Origin: JAJYVT01 sp036796435
GTDB lineage: Bacteria > Actinomycetota > Acidimicrobiia > Acidimicrobiales > RAAP-2
DNA: 10,314 nt
Assembly: GCA_036796435.1 (NCBI GenBank)
Contig: DAIRCY010000091.1
Span: 1 to 10,314, forward strand
Direction: 5' to 3'
The notes beneath the pieces are model-generated. The model did not search any database, was not told the origin of the DNA, and was given only the letters and a program-made list of their open reading frames with translations. Every line of letters begins with the position of its first letter. Within the stretch, counting starts at the first letter, position 1. The translations under genes and the position numbers were made by a program. Shown one piece after another: positions 1 to 8,271 of this stretch.

Positions 1-1
1 G

Positions 2-2329
2 GTCACCGACGAGGAGCGCGACTACATGTACCGCTCGTTCGCGCAGGACCCGAGGGCGCGGGTGAACGTCGGGATTCGGCGCCGTCTGGCGCCGCTGCTC
101 GGCAACGACCGGGCGCTCATCGAGATGATGAACGGGCTCCTCTTCTCACTGCCTGGCACGCCGATCGTCTACTACGGCGACGAGATCGGGATGGGCGACA
201 ACATCTACCTCGGGGACCGTGACGCCGTCCGCACCCCGATGCAGTGGAACGCAGACCGCAACGCGGGCTTCTCGAGAGCGAACCCCCAACAGCTCTACCT
301 GCCCGTCGTGATCGACCCGCTGTACCACGCGGCCGCGGTGAACGTCGAGGCGTCCGAGGCGAACCCGAACTCGCTCCTGTGGTGGATGCGGCGGATGATC
401 CACCTCCGGCAGCGCTACAAGGCGTTCAGCCGGGGCACCCTCGAGCACCTGCGGCCGGACAACCGCAAGGTCCTCGCCTTCCTGCGCCGGTACGAGGACG
501 AGCTGCTCCTCATCGTCGTGAACCTGTCGCGCTTCGTGCAGTGCGCGGAGCTGGACTTGGCCGAGCTCTGTGGTGCGGTGCCCGTCGAGCTGTTCGGCAA
601 CACGCGGTTCCCCGCCGTCGGGGAGCTCCCCTACTTCCTCACGCTCGGGCCTCACGGCTTCTACTGGTTCTCCCTCGAGTTCGACCCCGGCGCACGCCGG
701 GGCCCCGAGGCCCACCTCCGCGCCCGCCAGCGGTGGGAGGAGATCTTCACGGACCCGCGGGCCCTCGAGTCGGTGCTGGTGGGTCACATCGCAGGCAGGC
801 GCTGGTTCGTCTCGAAGACCCGCACCATCACGGCGGTGAGCGTGCTCGACACGCTGCCGGTCGGCGACCGGGGGGCGCCGGTCGCGCACCTCGTGATCGT
901 CCGGGTCGAGCTCGACCAGGGAGCGCCGGAGCAGTACCAGCTCGCGCTCGGCTACGTGGGAGGGGAGCGGGCGCAGGGGATACGGCGTTGGCACCCCGAG
1001 GCGATCGTCGCGGAGCTGCAAGTGGGAGACGACGCGGGAGTGCTCTACGACGCCGTGTGGGAGCCGGAGCTGTCGCGAGCCGTGTTCGAGATGATCGGCC
1101 GCAGACGCTCTGCACCCTCGCGCGCCGGACGGGTGTGGGGCGCGCCGGCGCCCGCCTACCGGGCGATCCGCCGCCACGTGCCCGACGACGTGCAGCCTTC
1201 GCCCATGTCCGCCGAGCAGTCCAACAGCTCGGTCGCCATCGCCGATCGCGGCATCTTGAAGTACATCCGGCGGCTCGAAGAGGGGACCAACCCGGGCGTC
1301 GAGCTCCCGCGCTTTCTCGCCGAGCGCGCCCACTTCGCGCACGCGCCGCGCTCGGGGGGGAGCCTCGAGTACCGCTCCGACCAGCGCGCGAGCCGCCCGA
1401 TCACCCTCGCCTCGCTCGAAGAGATGGTGCCGAACGAGGGGGACGGGTGGAGCTACGTCGTCGACGCCCTGAGCCGCCGCCTCGAAGAGGCGATCGCCCA
1501 CAGCGCCGACGATGCCGAGCCGCCGCCCTCTCCGGCGCTGCTCGGCCTCACGGCCGACGACGTGCCGCCCGACGAGCTCTACGACCACGTGGAGTGGGCG
1601 GCGCTGCTCGGGCGCCGCACCGGAGAGCTGCACGTCGCGCTCGCCAGCGACCCGGCCGACTCGTCGATGGCGCCCGAGCCGATGACGCCGGTGGACCGGC
1701 TCTCGCTCTACCACGGGGCGGGCAGCCTCGCCCGGCGCACCTTCCGCCAGGTCCGTGAGGCGGGCCTCGCCTCCTCATCGCCCGTTGCCGCCGTCCTGCG
1801 CAAGGAGCGTGAGATCGGCGAGCGGTTCCGTGCGATCGCCACCGTCCCGGCTGGCGCGCAGCGGATCCGGGTACACGGTGACTACCACCTCGGTCAGGTC
1901 CTGTGGACGGGGAAGGACATCGTGATCATCGACTTCGAAGGCGAACCGGCGCGCTCGCTCGGCCAACGACGCCTCAAGCGGCCCGCCGCGATGGACCTCG
2001 CAGGCATGATCCGCTCGTTCCACTACGCCTCACGGGCGGTGGCGATGCGCGCGGATCGGGACCTGGTCGGTCCGCAGGGCCACCGCGAGCTCGGGCCGTG
2101 GCTCTACCGCTGGTACCGCTGGATGTCGGCGGGATTCCTGCGCTCGTACCTCACGGTGCCGGGGGTGGACGCGCTGCTGCCCAACGACCGCGACGAGCTC
2201 GGCGTGCTGGTCGACTTCTTCCTCCTCGAAAAGGCGGTGGCCGAGCTGGCCTACGAGGCGAACGCCCGTCCGGACTGGGTCGACATCCCTGCACGCGGGA
2301 TCCTCGACGTGCTGGACGACGCGCCGTGA
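2..2329 (+). CDS. treS-mak: TreS-maltokinase fusion (trehalose synthase / maltokinase), 5' end missing
   Basis: Bifunctional cytosolic enzyme. The TreS part (GH13) interconverts maltose and trehalose. The maltokinase part phosphorylates maltose with ATP to maltose-1-phosphate, the GlgE donor. The gene enters from the left edge and 775 residues are visible. Residues 1-225 are the end of the TreS barrel and its C-terminal domain, opening with VTDEERDYMYR and including PIVYYGDEIGMGDN and RTPMQW. In TreS the third catalytic Asp (HDE motif) lies a few residues before this point, so the catalytic triad is upstream of the window. From about residue 235 the chain is maltokinase, with an APH-like kinase fold: conserved Lys region LKYIRRLEEGTNP near residue 420, catalytic loop HGDYHLGQ at 625-632 and metal-binding IIDFEGEP near 642-649. 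An ATG at 26 is internal, because family similarity continues upstream of it. The stop overlaps the malQ start by four bases (GTGA). Identity of both halves is secure; the total length is unknown. Confidence 0.95.
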   Translation, partial: VTDEERDYMYRSFAQDPRARVNVGIRRRLAPLLGNDRALIEMMNGLLFSLPGTPIVYYGDEIGMGDNIYLGDRDAVRTPMQWNADRNAGFSRANPQQLYLPVVIDPLYHAAAVNVEASEANPNSLLWWMRRMIHLRQRYKAFSRGTLEHLRPDNRKVLAFLRRYEDELLLIVVNLSRFVQCAELDLAELCGAVPVELFGNTRFPAVGELPYFLTLGPHGFYWFSLEFDPGARRGPEAHLRARQRWEEIFTDPRALESVLVGHIAGRRWFVSKTRTITAVSVLDTLPVGDRGAPVAHLVIVRVELDQGAPEQYQLALGYVGGERAQGIRRWHPEAIVAELQVGDDAGVLYDAVWEPELSRAVFEMIGRRRSAPSRAGRVWGAPAPAYRAIRRHVPDDVQPSPMSAEQSNSSVAIADRGILKYIRRLEEGTNPGVELPRFLAERAHFAHAPRSGGSLEYRSDQRASRPITLASLEEMVPNEGDGWSYVVDALSRRLEEAIAHSADDAEPPPSPALLGLTADDVPPDELYDHVEWAALLGRRTGELHVALASDPADSSMAPEPMTPVDRLSLYHGAGSLARRTFRQVREAGLASSSPVAAVLRKEREIGERFRAIATVPAGAQRIRVHGDYHLGQVLWTGKDIVIIDFEGEPARSLGQRRLKRPAAMDLAGMIRSFHYASRAVAMRADRDLVGPQGHRELGPWLYRWYRWMSAGFLRSYLTVPGVDALLPNDRDELGVLVDFFLLEKAVAELAYEANARPDWVDIPARGILDVLDDAP

Positions 2330-4266
2330 GCGGCGAGCTCCTCACCCTCGCCCGCCTCTACGACGTCGAGACCTCGTACGTCGACGCGTCGGGCACCGTG
2401 CGCGAGGCGAGCACGGACGCGCTCCGTGCCGTGCTCGGAGCGCTCGGTGCTGCCGTCACAGATCCGGCCTCTGCGGTGCGCCAGGAGCGGTTCCGCCGCC
2501 ACAGCCGGGTGCTCGAGCCGGTGGTCGCCGTCCCCGCCGTCGGGACCCAGGCGGTCGAGGTCGCCCTGCCGCGCACCGTGCACCCGCGTGACTGCTGGCT
2601 CGGGGTCGAGGCGGAGGACGGCAGCTCGCGCCGGATGCGGCTCATGCCGGCGATCCACCGGCCGCTCGGCTCGGCGAGCGTGGAGGGCCGCACGATGGAC
2701 CGCTACGAGGCGCAGCTCTCCACGCCGCTCGACATGCTCGCCCCCGGGTACTACCGGCTGCGGCTCGAGGGTCCCGGCCTCGAGGAGACCTCGATGGTCG
2801 TCGTGGCGCCCAGGTGCCCGCTTCCCCCCCGGGGCTGGGGGGCGTTCCTGCCCGTGCATGCCATGAGGACCCGCGATGACTGGGGGGTGGGGAACTACAC
2901 CGCGCTGCGCGAGACCGCCCAGTGGATCGGCGGCCTCGGCGGCGACCTCGTCGGCTCGCTCCCCTTGTACCCCGCCTTCTACGAGGAGCCGGACGAGATC
3001 AGCCCGTACCTTCCCGTGACGCGGCTCGGCTGGAACGAGCTGTACGTCGACCCGACCGCGCTCCCCGAGCTCGAGGCGTCGCCCGAGGCGCGCCAGCTCC
3101 TCGAGTCCGACGCGTTCAAAGGGGAGCTCGCCGCCCTGCGCGAGGCAGCCCTCGTGGACTACCCCGCCTCCATGGCGCTCGTCCGCCGGGTGCTCGAGCC
3201 GCTGGCGAGGGCGCTCTTCTCCACGCCCTCGCCCCGGCGCGAGGCGCTCGAGGCGTACGCGCGTGACCGCCCCCACCTGGTCGCCTACGCGCGGTTCCGG
3301 GCCGGCGCCGCGGTCGCCCCCGCGGGCACGCCGGGCCAGAGCGCCGCCGTGCCCGACGACGCGGTCGCCCGCTACCACCTCTACGCGCAGTGGGTCGCCG
3401 AGCAGCAGCTCGCGTCGGCGGGGGAGCGGCTCTTCCTCGACCTTCCCGCGGGCGTGCACCCGGAGGGCTTCGACACGGCCCTCGAGCCGGCGGTTTTCGC
3501 ACAGGGTGTCGAAGGCGGCGCCCCGCCCGACCTGTTCTTCGCCAAGGGCCAGCGCTGGGCGTTCCGCCCGTTCCACCCGCGCGCGATCCGCGAGCAGCGC
3601 TACCGCCACGTCGTCGCCATGCTCCGTCACGTCATGCGCCACGCCTCGGCATTGCGGCTCGACCACGTGATGGGGCTGTACCGCCTCTACTGGGTGCCGG
3701 CCGGCACCGACGCGACCGACGGCGCGTACGTCCGCTACCGCGACGACGAGCTCCGCGCGATCGTCGCCCTCGAAGCGCACCGGTCGGGGACCGCCATCGT
3801 CGGAGAGGACCTCGGCACCGTGCCCGCCGAGGTCCGTCAGGGCATGGCCGCCGACAGGATGCTCCGGTCGTGGGTCCTGCAGTTCGAGGTCTCCGCCGAC
3901 AAACCGCTCCCGGACCCGCCCGAGCTGTCGATGGCGAGCATCGGCACCCACGACCTGCCGCGCTTCGTCTCGTTCTGGGAGTCCCCCGAGCGCGCCCGTT
4001 GGCGCCGAGCGCTCGGCGGGGATGCTCGCCGGGGGCTGCGCGCGAGCCTCGACCACCTCGCCGCCGGTCCGGCGCGCCTCGTGCTCGCGGACATAGAGGA
4101 CCTGTGGCTCGAACGGTGGCCGCACAACCGTCCGGGCACCGGTCCGGAGGCCGGCAACTGGCAGCACCGATCCGCACGGACGCTCGAAGAGATCTTCGCC
4201 GACGACGACGTCACCGGCGCGCTTGCGCGCATGGACGCCTTGCGCCACGACGAGGAGACCGCATGA
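2326..4266 (+). CDS. malQ: 4-alpha-glucanotransferase (amylomaltase, GH77)
   Basis: Transfers 4-alpha-glucan segments between malto-oligosaccharides in the cytosol, lengthening short chains and releasing glucose or maltose. The product is 646 aa. The first ~110 residues form the N-terminal extension seen in actinobacterial-type MalQ, and the GH77 barrel follows, recognisable from GWGAFLPVHAM onward. The three GH77 acidic residues are present: nucleophile D446 in RLDHVMGLYR, acid/base E494 in VGEDLGTVP and D543 in GTHDLPRF. Their spacing (48 and 49 residues) is close to that of Thermus amylomaltase. The start is taken as GTG at 2326: it overlaps the upstream stop as GTGA, and the protein then begins with the family-typical LLTLARLYDVETSY. 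The open frame continues farther upstream, but only as a shadow inside treS-mak. There is no clear Shine-Dalgarno, so translation probably depends on coupling. In this operon MalQ would process chains released by GlgX and supply maltose to the kinase. Confidence 0.95.
   Translation: MSGELLTLARLYDVETSYVDASGTVREASTDALRAVLGALGAAVTDPASAVRQERFRRHSRVLEPVVAVPAVGTQAVEVALPRTVHPRDCWLGVEAEDGSSRRMRLMPAIHRPLGSASVEGRTMDRYEAQLSTPLDMLAPGYYRLRLEGPGLEETSMVVVAPRCPLPPRGWGAFLPVHAMRTRDDWGVGNYTALRETAQWIGGLGGDLVGSLPLYPAFYEEPDEISPYLPVTRLGWNELYVDPTALPELEASPEARQLLESDAFKGELAALREAALVDYPASMALVRRVLEPLARALFSTPSPRREALEAYARDRPHLVAYARFRAGAAVAPAGTPGQSAAVPDDAVARYHLYAQWVAEQQLASAGERLFLDLPAGVHPEGFDTALEPAVFAQGVEGGAPPDLFFAKGQRWAFRPFHPRAIREQRYRHVVAMLRHVMRHASALRLDHVMGLYRLYWVPAGTDATDGAYVRYRDDELRAIVALEAHRSGTAIVGEDLGTVPAEVRQGMAADRMLRSWVLQFEVSADKPLPDPPELSMASIGTHDLPRFVSFWESPERARWRRALGGDARRGLRASLDHLAAGPARLVLADIEDLWLERWPHNRPGTGPEAGNWQHRSARTLEEIFADDDVTGALARMDALRHDEETA
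4252..4257 (+). promoter_or_regulatory. Shine-Dalgarno of glgB
   Basis: GAGGAG lies five bases before the ATG at 4263, inside the last codons of malQ. It is the clearest ribosome binding site within the glycogen operon and supports the ATG at 4263 rather than a longer glgB. The malQ and glgX starts lack a comparable site. Confidence 0.75.
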
Positions 4267-6131
4267 TCACCGAAGACGACCTCTTCTTGTTCAACGAGGG
4301 CTCGCACCGGCGCCTTGCGGAGAAGCTCGGCGCGCACCTCCGTACCGGCGGCGTCGAGTTCGCCGTGTGGGCGCCGAACGCCCGCGGCGTCTCGGTGGTG
4401 GGCGACTGGAACTGGTGGCAACGCGACGCGGACCCGCTGGAACCCTGCGAGAGCTCCGGCATCTGGGAGGGCGTCGCCGAGCACGCCCGCAAGGGGCATG
4501 TCTACAAGTTCGCCATCACGACCGCCGACGGCGCCGTCGTCGAGAAGGCCGACCCGTTCGCGTTCTACTGCGAGACGCCGCCGAAGACCGGCTCGGTGAT
4601 CTGGGACCTCGACTACGAGTGGGGCGACGACGAGTGGATGGCAGCGCGCGGCGAGCGACAGACGCTCCGCTCTCCGATCTCGATCTACGAAGTCCACGTC
4701 GGCAGCTGGCGACGGACACCCGAGCGGCCCCACGAACTTTTGACGTACGCCGAGCTCGCTCCACGCCTCGTCGACCACGTGCAACGCAACGGCTTCACCC
4801 ACGTCGAGCTCCTCCCCGTGATGGAGCACCCCTTCTACGGGAGCTGGGGGTACCAGACGACGGGGTTCTTCGCGCCGAGCGCCCGTTACGGCACGCCGCA
4901 GGACTTCATGGCGTTCGTCGACGCGCTGCACCAAGCGGGGATCGGCGTGATCCTCGACTGGGTCCCGTCCCACTTCCCCTCCGACGCGTTCGCGCTGGCG
5001 TCGTTCGACGGCACGCACCTCTACGAGCACGCGGACCCTCGCAGGGGGATCCACCCGGACTGGAACAGCCTCGTCTTCAACTACGGCAGACACGAGGTGC
5101 GGAGCTTCCTCGCGTCGTCCGCCGACCATTGGCTGCGGGCGTACCACGCCGACGGACTTCGGGTCGACGCGGTGGCCTCCATGCTCTACCTCGACTACTC
5201 GCGCAAGGCGGGGGAGTGGACGCCCAACGTCCTAGGGGGGCGCGAGGACCTCGACGCCATCGAGTTCTTGCGCCAGCTGAACGCCGGGATCTACGCCGAC
5301 CACCCCGGGACCCAGACGGTCGCCGAGGAGTCGACGGCATGGAGCGGCGTCTCCCGCCCCGTCGAATGGGGCGGCCTCGGCTTCGGCTTCAAGTGGGACA
5401 TGGGCTGGATGCACGACACGCTCCGGTACCTCGACCAGGATCCGGTGCACCGCAAGTGGCACCACGGCGAGCTCACCTTCCGTGCGGTGTACGCCTTCAC
5501 CGAGAACTTCGTCCTGCCGCTCTCCCACGACGAGGTGGTCCACGGCAAAGGCTCGCTGCTCGCCAAGATGCCGGGGGACGACTGGCAGAAGCGGGCGAAC
5601 CTGCGCCTCCTCTACGGCTACCAGTACGGCCTGCCGGGCAAGAAGCTCCTGTTCATGGGGGCCGAGCTCGCGGACTGGCGGGAGTGGAACCACGACGAGG
5701 GGCTCCACTGGGAGCTCCTCGACGACGAGCGGCACGCAGGCGTCTGCCGCTGGGTGCGGGACCTGAACGAGCTCTACCGCAGCGAGCCCGCGCTGTGCGA
5801 GCTCGACGCGGATCCGGCCGGGTTCGAGTGGGTGCAGTACGAGGAGGCCGACACGAGCGTCCTCAGCTTCCTGCGCAAGTCCTCGGACGGGCGGCTCGTC
5901 CTGGTCGTCTGTAATTTCACGCCGGTGCCCCGTGACAACCTTCTCGTCGGCGTGCCCGTCGACGGCTACTGGCGGGAGCGGCTGAACTCCGACGCCGTCG
6001 TGTACGGGGGGAGCGGGATCGGCAACTTGGGCGGCGTCCATGCCCAGCCGGTCCCCTCGCACGGCCGCCCGCGGACCCTCACGATCGTCGCCCCGCCGCT
6101 CGGCTGCGTGTTCTTCTCGCCCGACGCCTGA
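4263..6131 (+). CDS. glgB: 1,4-alpha-glucan branching enzyme (GH13)
   Basis: Cuts an alpha-1,4 glucan chain and rejoins it as an alpha-1,6 branch, shaping glycogen or capsular-type glucan in the cytosol. The product is 622 aa. It opens with DLFLFNEGSHRRLAEKLGAH, followed by a CBM48-type domain (FAVWAPNARGVSVVGDWNWW, about residues 34-53) and then the GH13 barrel. Catalytic residues are nucleophile D302 (GLRVDAVASM), acid/base E355 (VAEESTAW) and D423 (LSHDEVVHGKG); the spacings of 53 and 68 match those of E. coli GlgB. The protein is about 100 residues shorter than E. coli or mycobacterial GlgB because the extra N-terminal N1 module is absent, as in Bacillus-type enzymes. The start is ATG 4263, overlapping the malQ stop as ATGA, with GAGGAG five bases upstream. 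The longer open frame upstream of 4263 is an out-of-frame shadow of malQ. The end overlaps glgX by one base. Confidence 0.96.
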   Translation: MITEDDLFLFNEGSHRRLAEKLGAHLRTGGVEFAVWAPNARGVSVVGDWNWWQRDADPLEPCESSGIWEGVAEHARKGHVYKFAITTADGAVVEKADPFAFYCETPPKTGSVIWDLDYEWGDDEWMAARGERQTLRSPISIYEVHVGSWRRTPERPHELLTYAELAPRLVDHVQRNGFTHVELLPVMEHPFYGSWGYQTTGFFAPSARYGTPQDFMAFVDALHQAGIGVILDWVPSHFPSDAFALASFDGTHLYEHADPRRGIHPDWNSLVFNYGRHEVRSFLASSADHWLRAYHADGLRVDAVASMLYLDYSRKAGEWTPNVLGGREDLDAIEFLRQLNAGIYADHPGTQTVAEESTAWSGVSRPVEWGGLGFGFKWDMGWMHDTLRYLDQDPVHRKWHHGELTFRAVYAFTENFVLPLSHDEVVHGKGSLLAKMPGDDWQKRANLRLLYGYQYGLPGKKLLFMGAELADWREWNHDEGLHWELLDDERHAGVCRWVRDLNELYRSEPALCELDADPAGFEWVQYEEADTSVLSFLRKSSDGRLVLVVCNFTPVPRDNLLVGVPVDGYWRERLNSDAVVYGGSGIGNLGGVHAQPVPSHGRPRTLTIVAPPLGCVFFSPDA

Positions 6132-8242
6132 TGCGGGTCTGGCCAGGCAACCCCCACCCACTCGGCGCGACCTGGGACGGCGAGGGGGTCAACTTCGCGC
6201 TCTACTCGGAGCACGCGACGGCGGTCGAGCTGTGCATCTTCTCCGCCCCGGACGCCGCCGAGCCGGTCCAGCGGGTGCAGATGCCCGCGACGACCGACCG
6301 GGTGTGGCACGCCTACCTCCCCGACGTGCGGCCCGGCGTGCTGTACGGCTACCACGTCGACGGGCCGTACGCGCCGGAGGAGGGTCACCGGTTCAACAGG
6401 CACAAGCTCCTCATCGACCCCTACGCCCGCGCCTTGAGCGGGACCGTGCGCTGGAGCGGCGACCTCTACGGCTACCGGGTGGGGGACCCGGCGGAGGACC
6501 TCTCCTTCGACCGGCGCCCCTCGGCGGGCTCGATGCCGAAGTGCATCGTCGTGGACCCGGCGTTCACCTGGGGCGACGACCGCTCGCCCGCGACGCCGTG
6601 GAACCGGACGGTCATCTACGAGTGTCACGTGCGCGGCATGACCATGAGGCACCCGGGGGTCCCCGAGCACCTGCGCGGCACGTACCTCGGCCTCGCCTCG
6701 GACCCCGTCGTCGACCACCTCGTGGACCTCGGCGTCACCGCCGTCGAGCTGATGCCGGTGCACCACCACGTGAACGACGAGAGGCTGGTCGAAGCGGGGC
6801 TCACGAACTACTGGGGCTACAACACGATCGCCTTCTTCGCGCCGCACGTCGAGTACGCGGGCGGGGGGCTCGGGCAGCAGGTGAACGAGTTCAAGTCGAT
6901 GGTGCGGGCGCTCCACCGCGCGGGCCTCGAGGTCATCTTGGACGTCGTGTACAACCACACGGGCGAGGGCGACCGCCTCGGCCCCACCCTCTCGCTGCGC
7001 GGCATCGACAACGCCGTCTACTACCGGCTGGACCCCGACGACCCACGCCGGCTCGTCGACTATACCGGGACGGGCAACAGCTTGAACATCCTGCATCCGC
7101 GCACCATGGCGCTCGTGATGGACAGCCTCAGGTACTGGGTCACCGACATGCACGTCGACGGGTTCCGCTTCGACCTCGCGCCGGTTCTCGTGCGCGGCTA
7201 CGAGGCGGGACAGCCGAGCGCGTTCTTCGAGATCATCCAGCAGGACCCGGTGCTCTCGACGGTGAAGCTCGTCGCTGAGCCGTGGGACGTCGGGCCCGAC
7301 GGCTACCGGCTCGGCCGCTTCCCGCAGGGCTGGGCCGAGTGGAACGGCGCGTGCCGCGACTGCGTGAGGCGCTTCTGGCGCGGGGATCCGGGCCAGGTCC
7401 CCGAGCTCGCGTCCCGCCTCACCGGCTCGAGCGACGTCTACGGCCACACCGGGCGGCGCACCTACGCGAGCGTGAACTTCGTCACCTGCCACGACGGCTT
7501 CACGCTCACCGACCTCGTGAGCTACGACCGGCGGCACAACGAGGCGAACGCCGAGGGCGGCGAGGACGGGTCGTCGGAGAACTACAGCCGCAACTGGGGC
7601 GTCGAGGGTCCGGACCAGTCGGTGCGCATCGAGCGGCTCCGCGACCGGATGAAGCGCAACTTCCTGACCACGCTGATCTGCTCCCAGGGTGTGCGGATGC
7701 TGCTCGGCGGTGACGAGATCGGCCGCACCCAGCAGGGCAACAACAACGCGTACTGCCAGGACAACGAGATCAGCTGGCTCGACTGGGACGTCGGCGAGAC
7801 CGGAATGGACCTGCTCGCGTTCGTGCGCCAGCTCGTCGGCATCATGTCGGACAACCCGATCCTGCGCCGCCGGAACTTCCTCACCGGAGAGCTCGTCCCC
7901 GGCACCCAGATGAAGGACGTCACCTGGATCCGTCCCGACGGCGAGGAGATGAAGGCCGACGACTGGGCGGATCCCGAGAACCGCTCCCTCGGCATGCTCC
8001 TCTACGGCCGTGCGGTCGACGAAGTCGACGCGCGGGGGCGGTCCGCGAGAGGCCAGACCCTGCTCCTCCTCCTCAACGCGTCGATGCGGCCCCGGCCGTA
8101 CACCCTTCCCAAGGTCGCGGAGCGCGGCCGCTGGGAGGAGCTCGTGAACACCGCCCGCCCGTCGAGGTTCGCACGCGCAGTGCGCGGCCCGACGGTGAGC
8201 CTCCCCGCCCAGGCGACCCTGCTGCTGCGGCGGGCCGAGTAA
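6131..8242 (+). CDS. glgX: Glycogen debranching enzyme, GlgX/isoamylase type (GH13)
   Basis: Hydrolyses alpha-1,6 branches of glycogen or limit dextrin in the cytosol, releasing linear malto-oligosaccharides. The product is 703 aa, slightly longer than E. coli GlgX (about 657) and close to TreX/isoamylase-type enzymes. It begins with RVWPGNPHPLGATWDGEGVN, the family-typical entry to a CBM48 domain. The GH13 barrel carries nucleophile D348 (GFRFDLAPVL), acid/base E383 (VAEPWDVGPDGY) and D455 (VTCHDGFTLTDLVSY). EIGRTQQGNNNAYCQDNE near residues 530-550 is also characteristic of the family. The ATG start overlaps the last base of the glgB stop (TGATG). No Shine-Dalgarno is apparent, so reinitiation by ribosomes finishing glgB is the likely mechanism. 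It is the last gene of the plus-strand operon and meets a minus-strand CsrA-like gene 15 bases later. Confidence 0.96.
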   Translation: MRVWPGNPHPLGATWDGEGVNFALYSEHATAVELCIFSAPDAAEPVQRVQMPATTDRVWHAYLPDVRPGVLYGYHVDGPYAPEEGHRFNRHKLLIDPYARALSGTVRWSGDLYGYRVGDPAEDLSFDRRPSAGSMPKCIVVDPAFTWGDDRSPATPWNRTVIYECHVRGMTMRHPGVPEHLRGTYLGLASDPVVDHLVDLGVTAVELMPVHHHVNDERLVEAGLTNYWGYNTIAFFAPHVEYAGGGLGQQVNEFKSMVRALHRAGLEVILDVVYNHTGEGDRLGPTLSLRGIDNAVYYRLDPDDPRRLVDYTGTGNSLNILHPRTMALVMDSLRYWVTDMHVDGFRFDLAPVLVRGYEAGQPSAFFEIIQQDPVLSTVKLVAEPWDVGPDGYRLGRFPQGWAEWNGACRDCVRRFWRGDPGQVPELASRLTGSSDVYGHTGRRTYASVNFVTCHDGFTLTDLVSYDRRHNEANAEGGEDGSSENYSRNWGVEGPDQSVRIERLRDRMKRNFLTTLICSQGVRMLLGGDEIGRTQQGNNNAYCQDNEISWLDWDVGETGMDLLAFVRQLVGIMSDNPILRRRNFLTGELVPGTQMKDVTWIRPDGEEMKADDWADPENRSLGMLLYGRAVDEVDARGRSARGQTLLLLLNASMRPRPYTLPKVAERGRWEELVNTARPSRFARAVRGPTVSLPAQATLLLRRAE

Positions 8243-8243
8243 G

Positions 8244-8271
8244 CCCCGGCGACGGGTTCAGCCCGCCGGGG
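8244..8271. terminator. GC-rich inverted repeat between convergent genes, possible bidirectional terminator
   Basis: CCCCGGCG (8244-8251) and CGCCGGGG (8264-8271) form a perfect 8-bp stem around a 12-base loop. It lies directly after the glgX stop, and the stop of the minus-strand CsrA-like gene falls in the loop. Neither strand has a T-run after the stem, so it is not a textbook intrinsic terminator. U-poor hairpins of this kind are common at gene ends in high-GC actinobacteria. Its position between convergent genes suggests it serves both strands. Confidence 0.5.

Noticed and set aside
146..1714. Long antisense open frame (522 codons) opposite treS-mak, and similar ones at 2251-4248, 3837-5147, 5232-6161 and 5966-7537
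   Set aside because: They are Arg/Val/His-rich frames without family motifs, mirroring codon structure of confidently identified high-GC genes on the other strand.
1903..4266. A 787-codon reading of malQ starting inside treS-mak
   Set aside because: The extra N-terminal part is an Arg/Pro/Gly-rich shadow of the maltokinase frame; family similarity begins at the GTG at 2326.
3390..6131. A 913-codon reading of glgB starting inside malQ
   Set aside because: The first ~290 codons are a shadow of malQ; the ATG at 4263 has a Shine-Dalgarno and matches the family's N-terminal motif.
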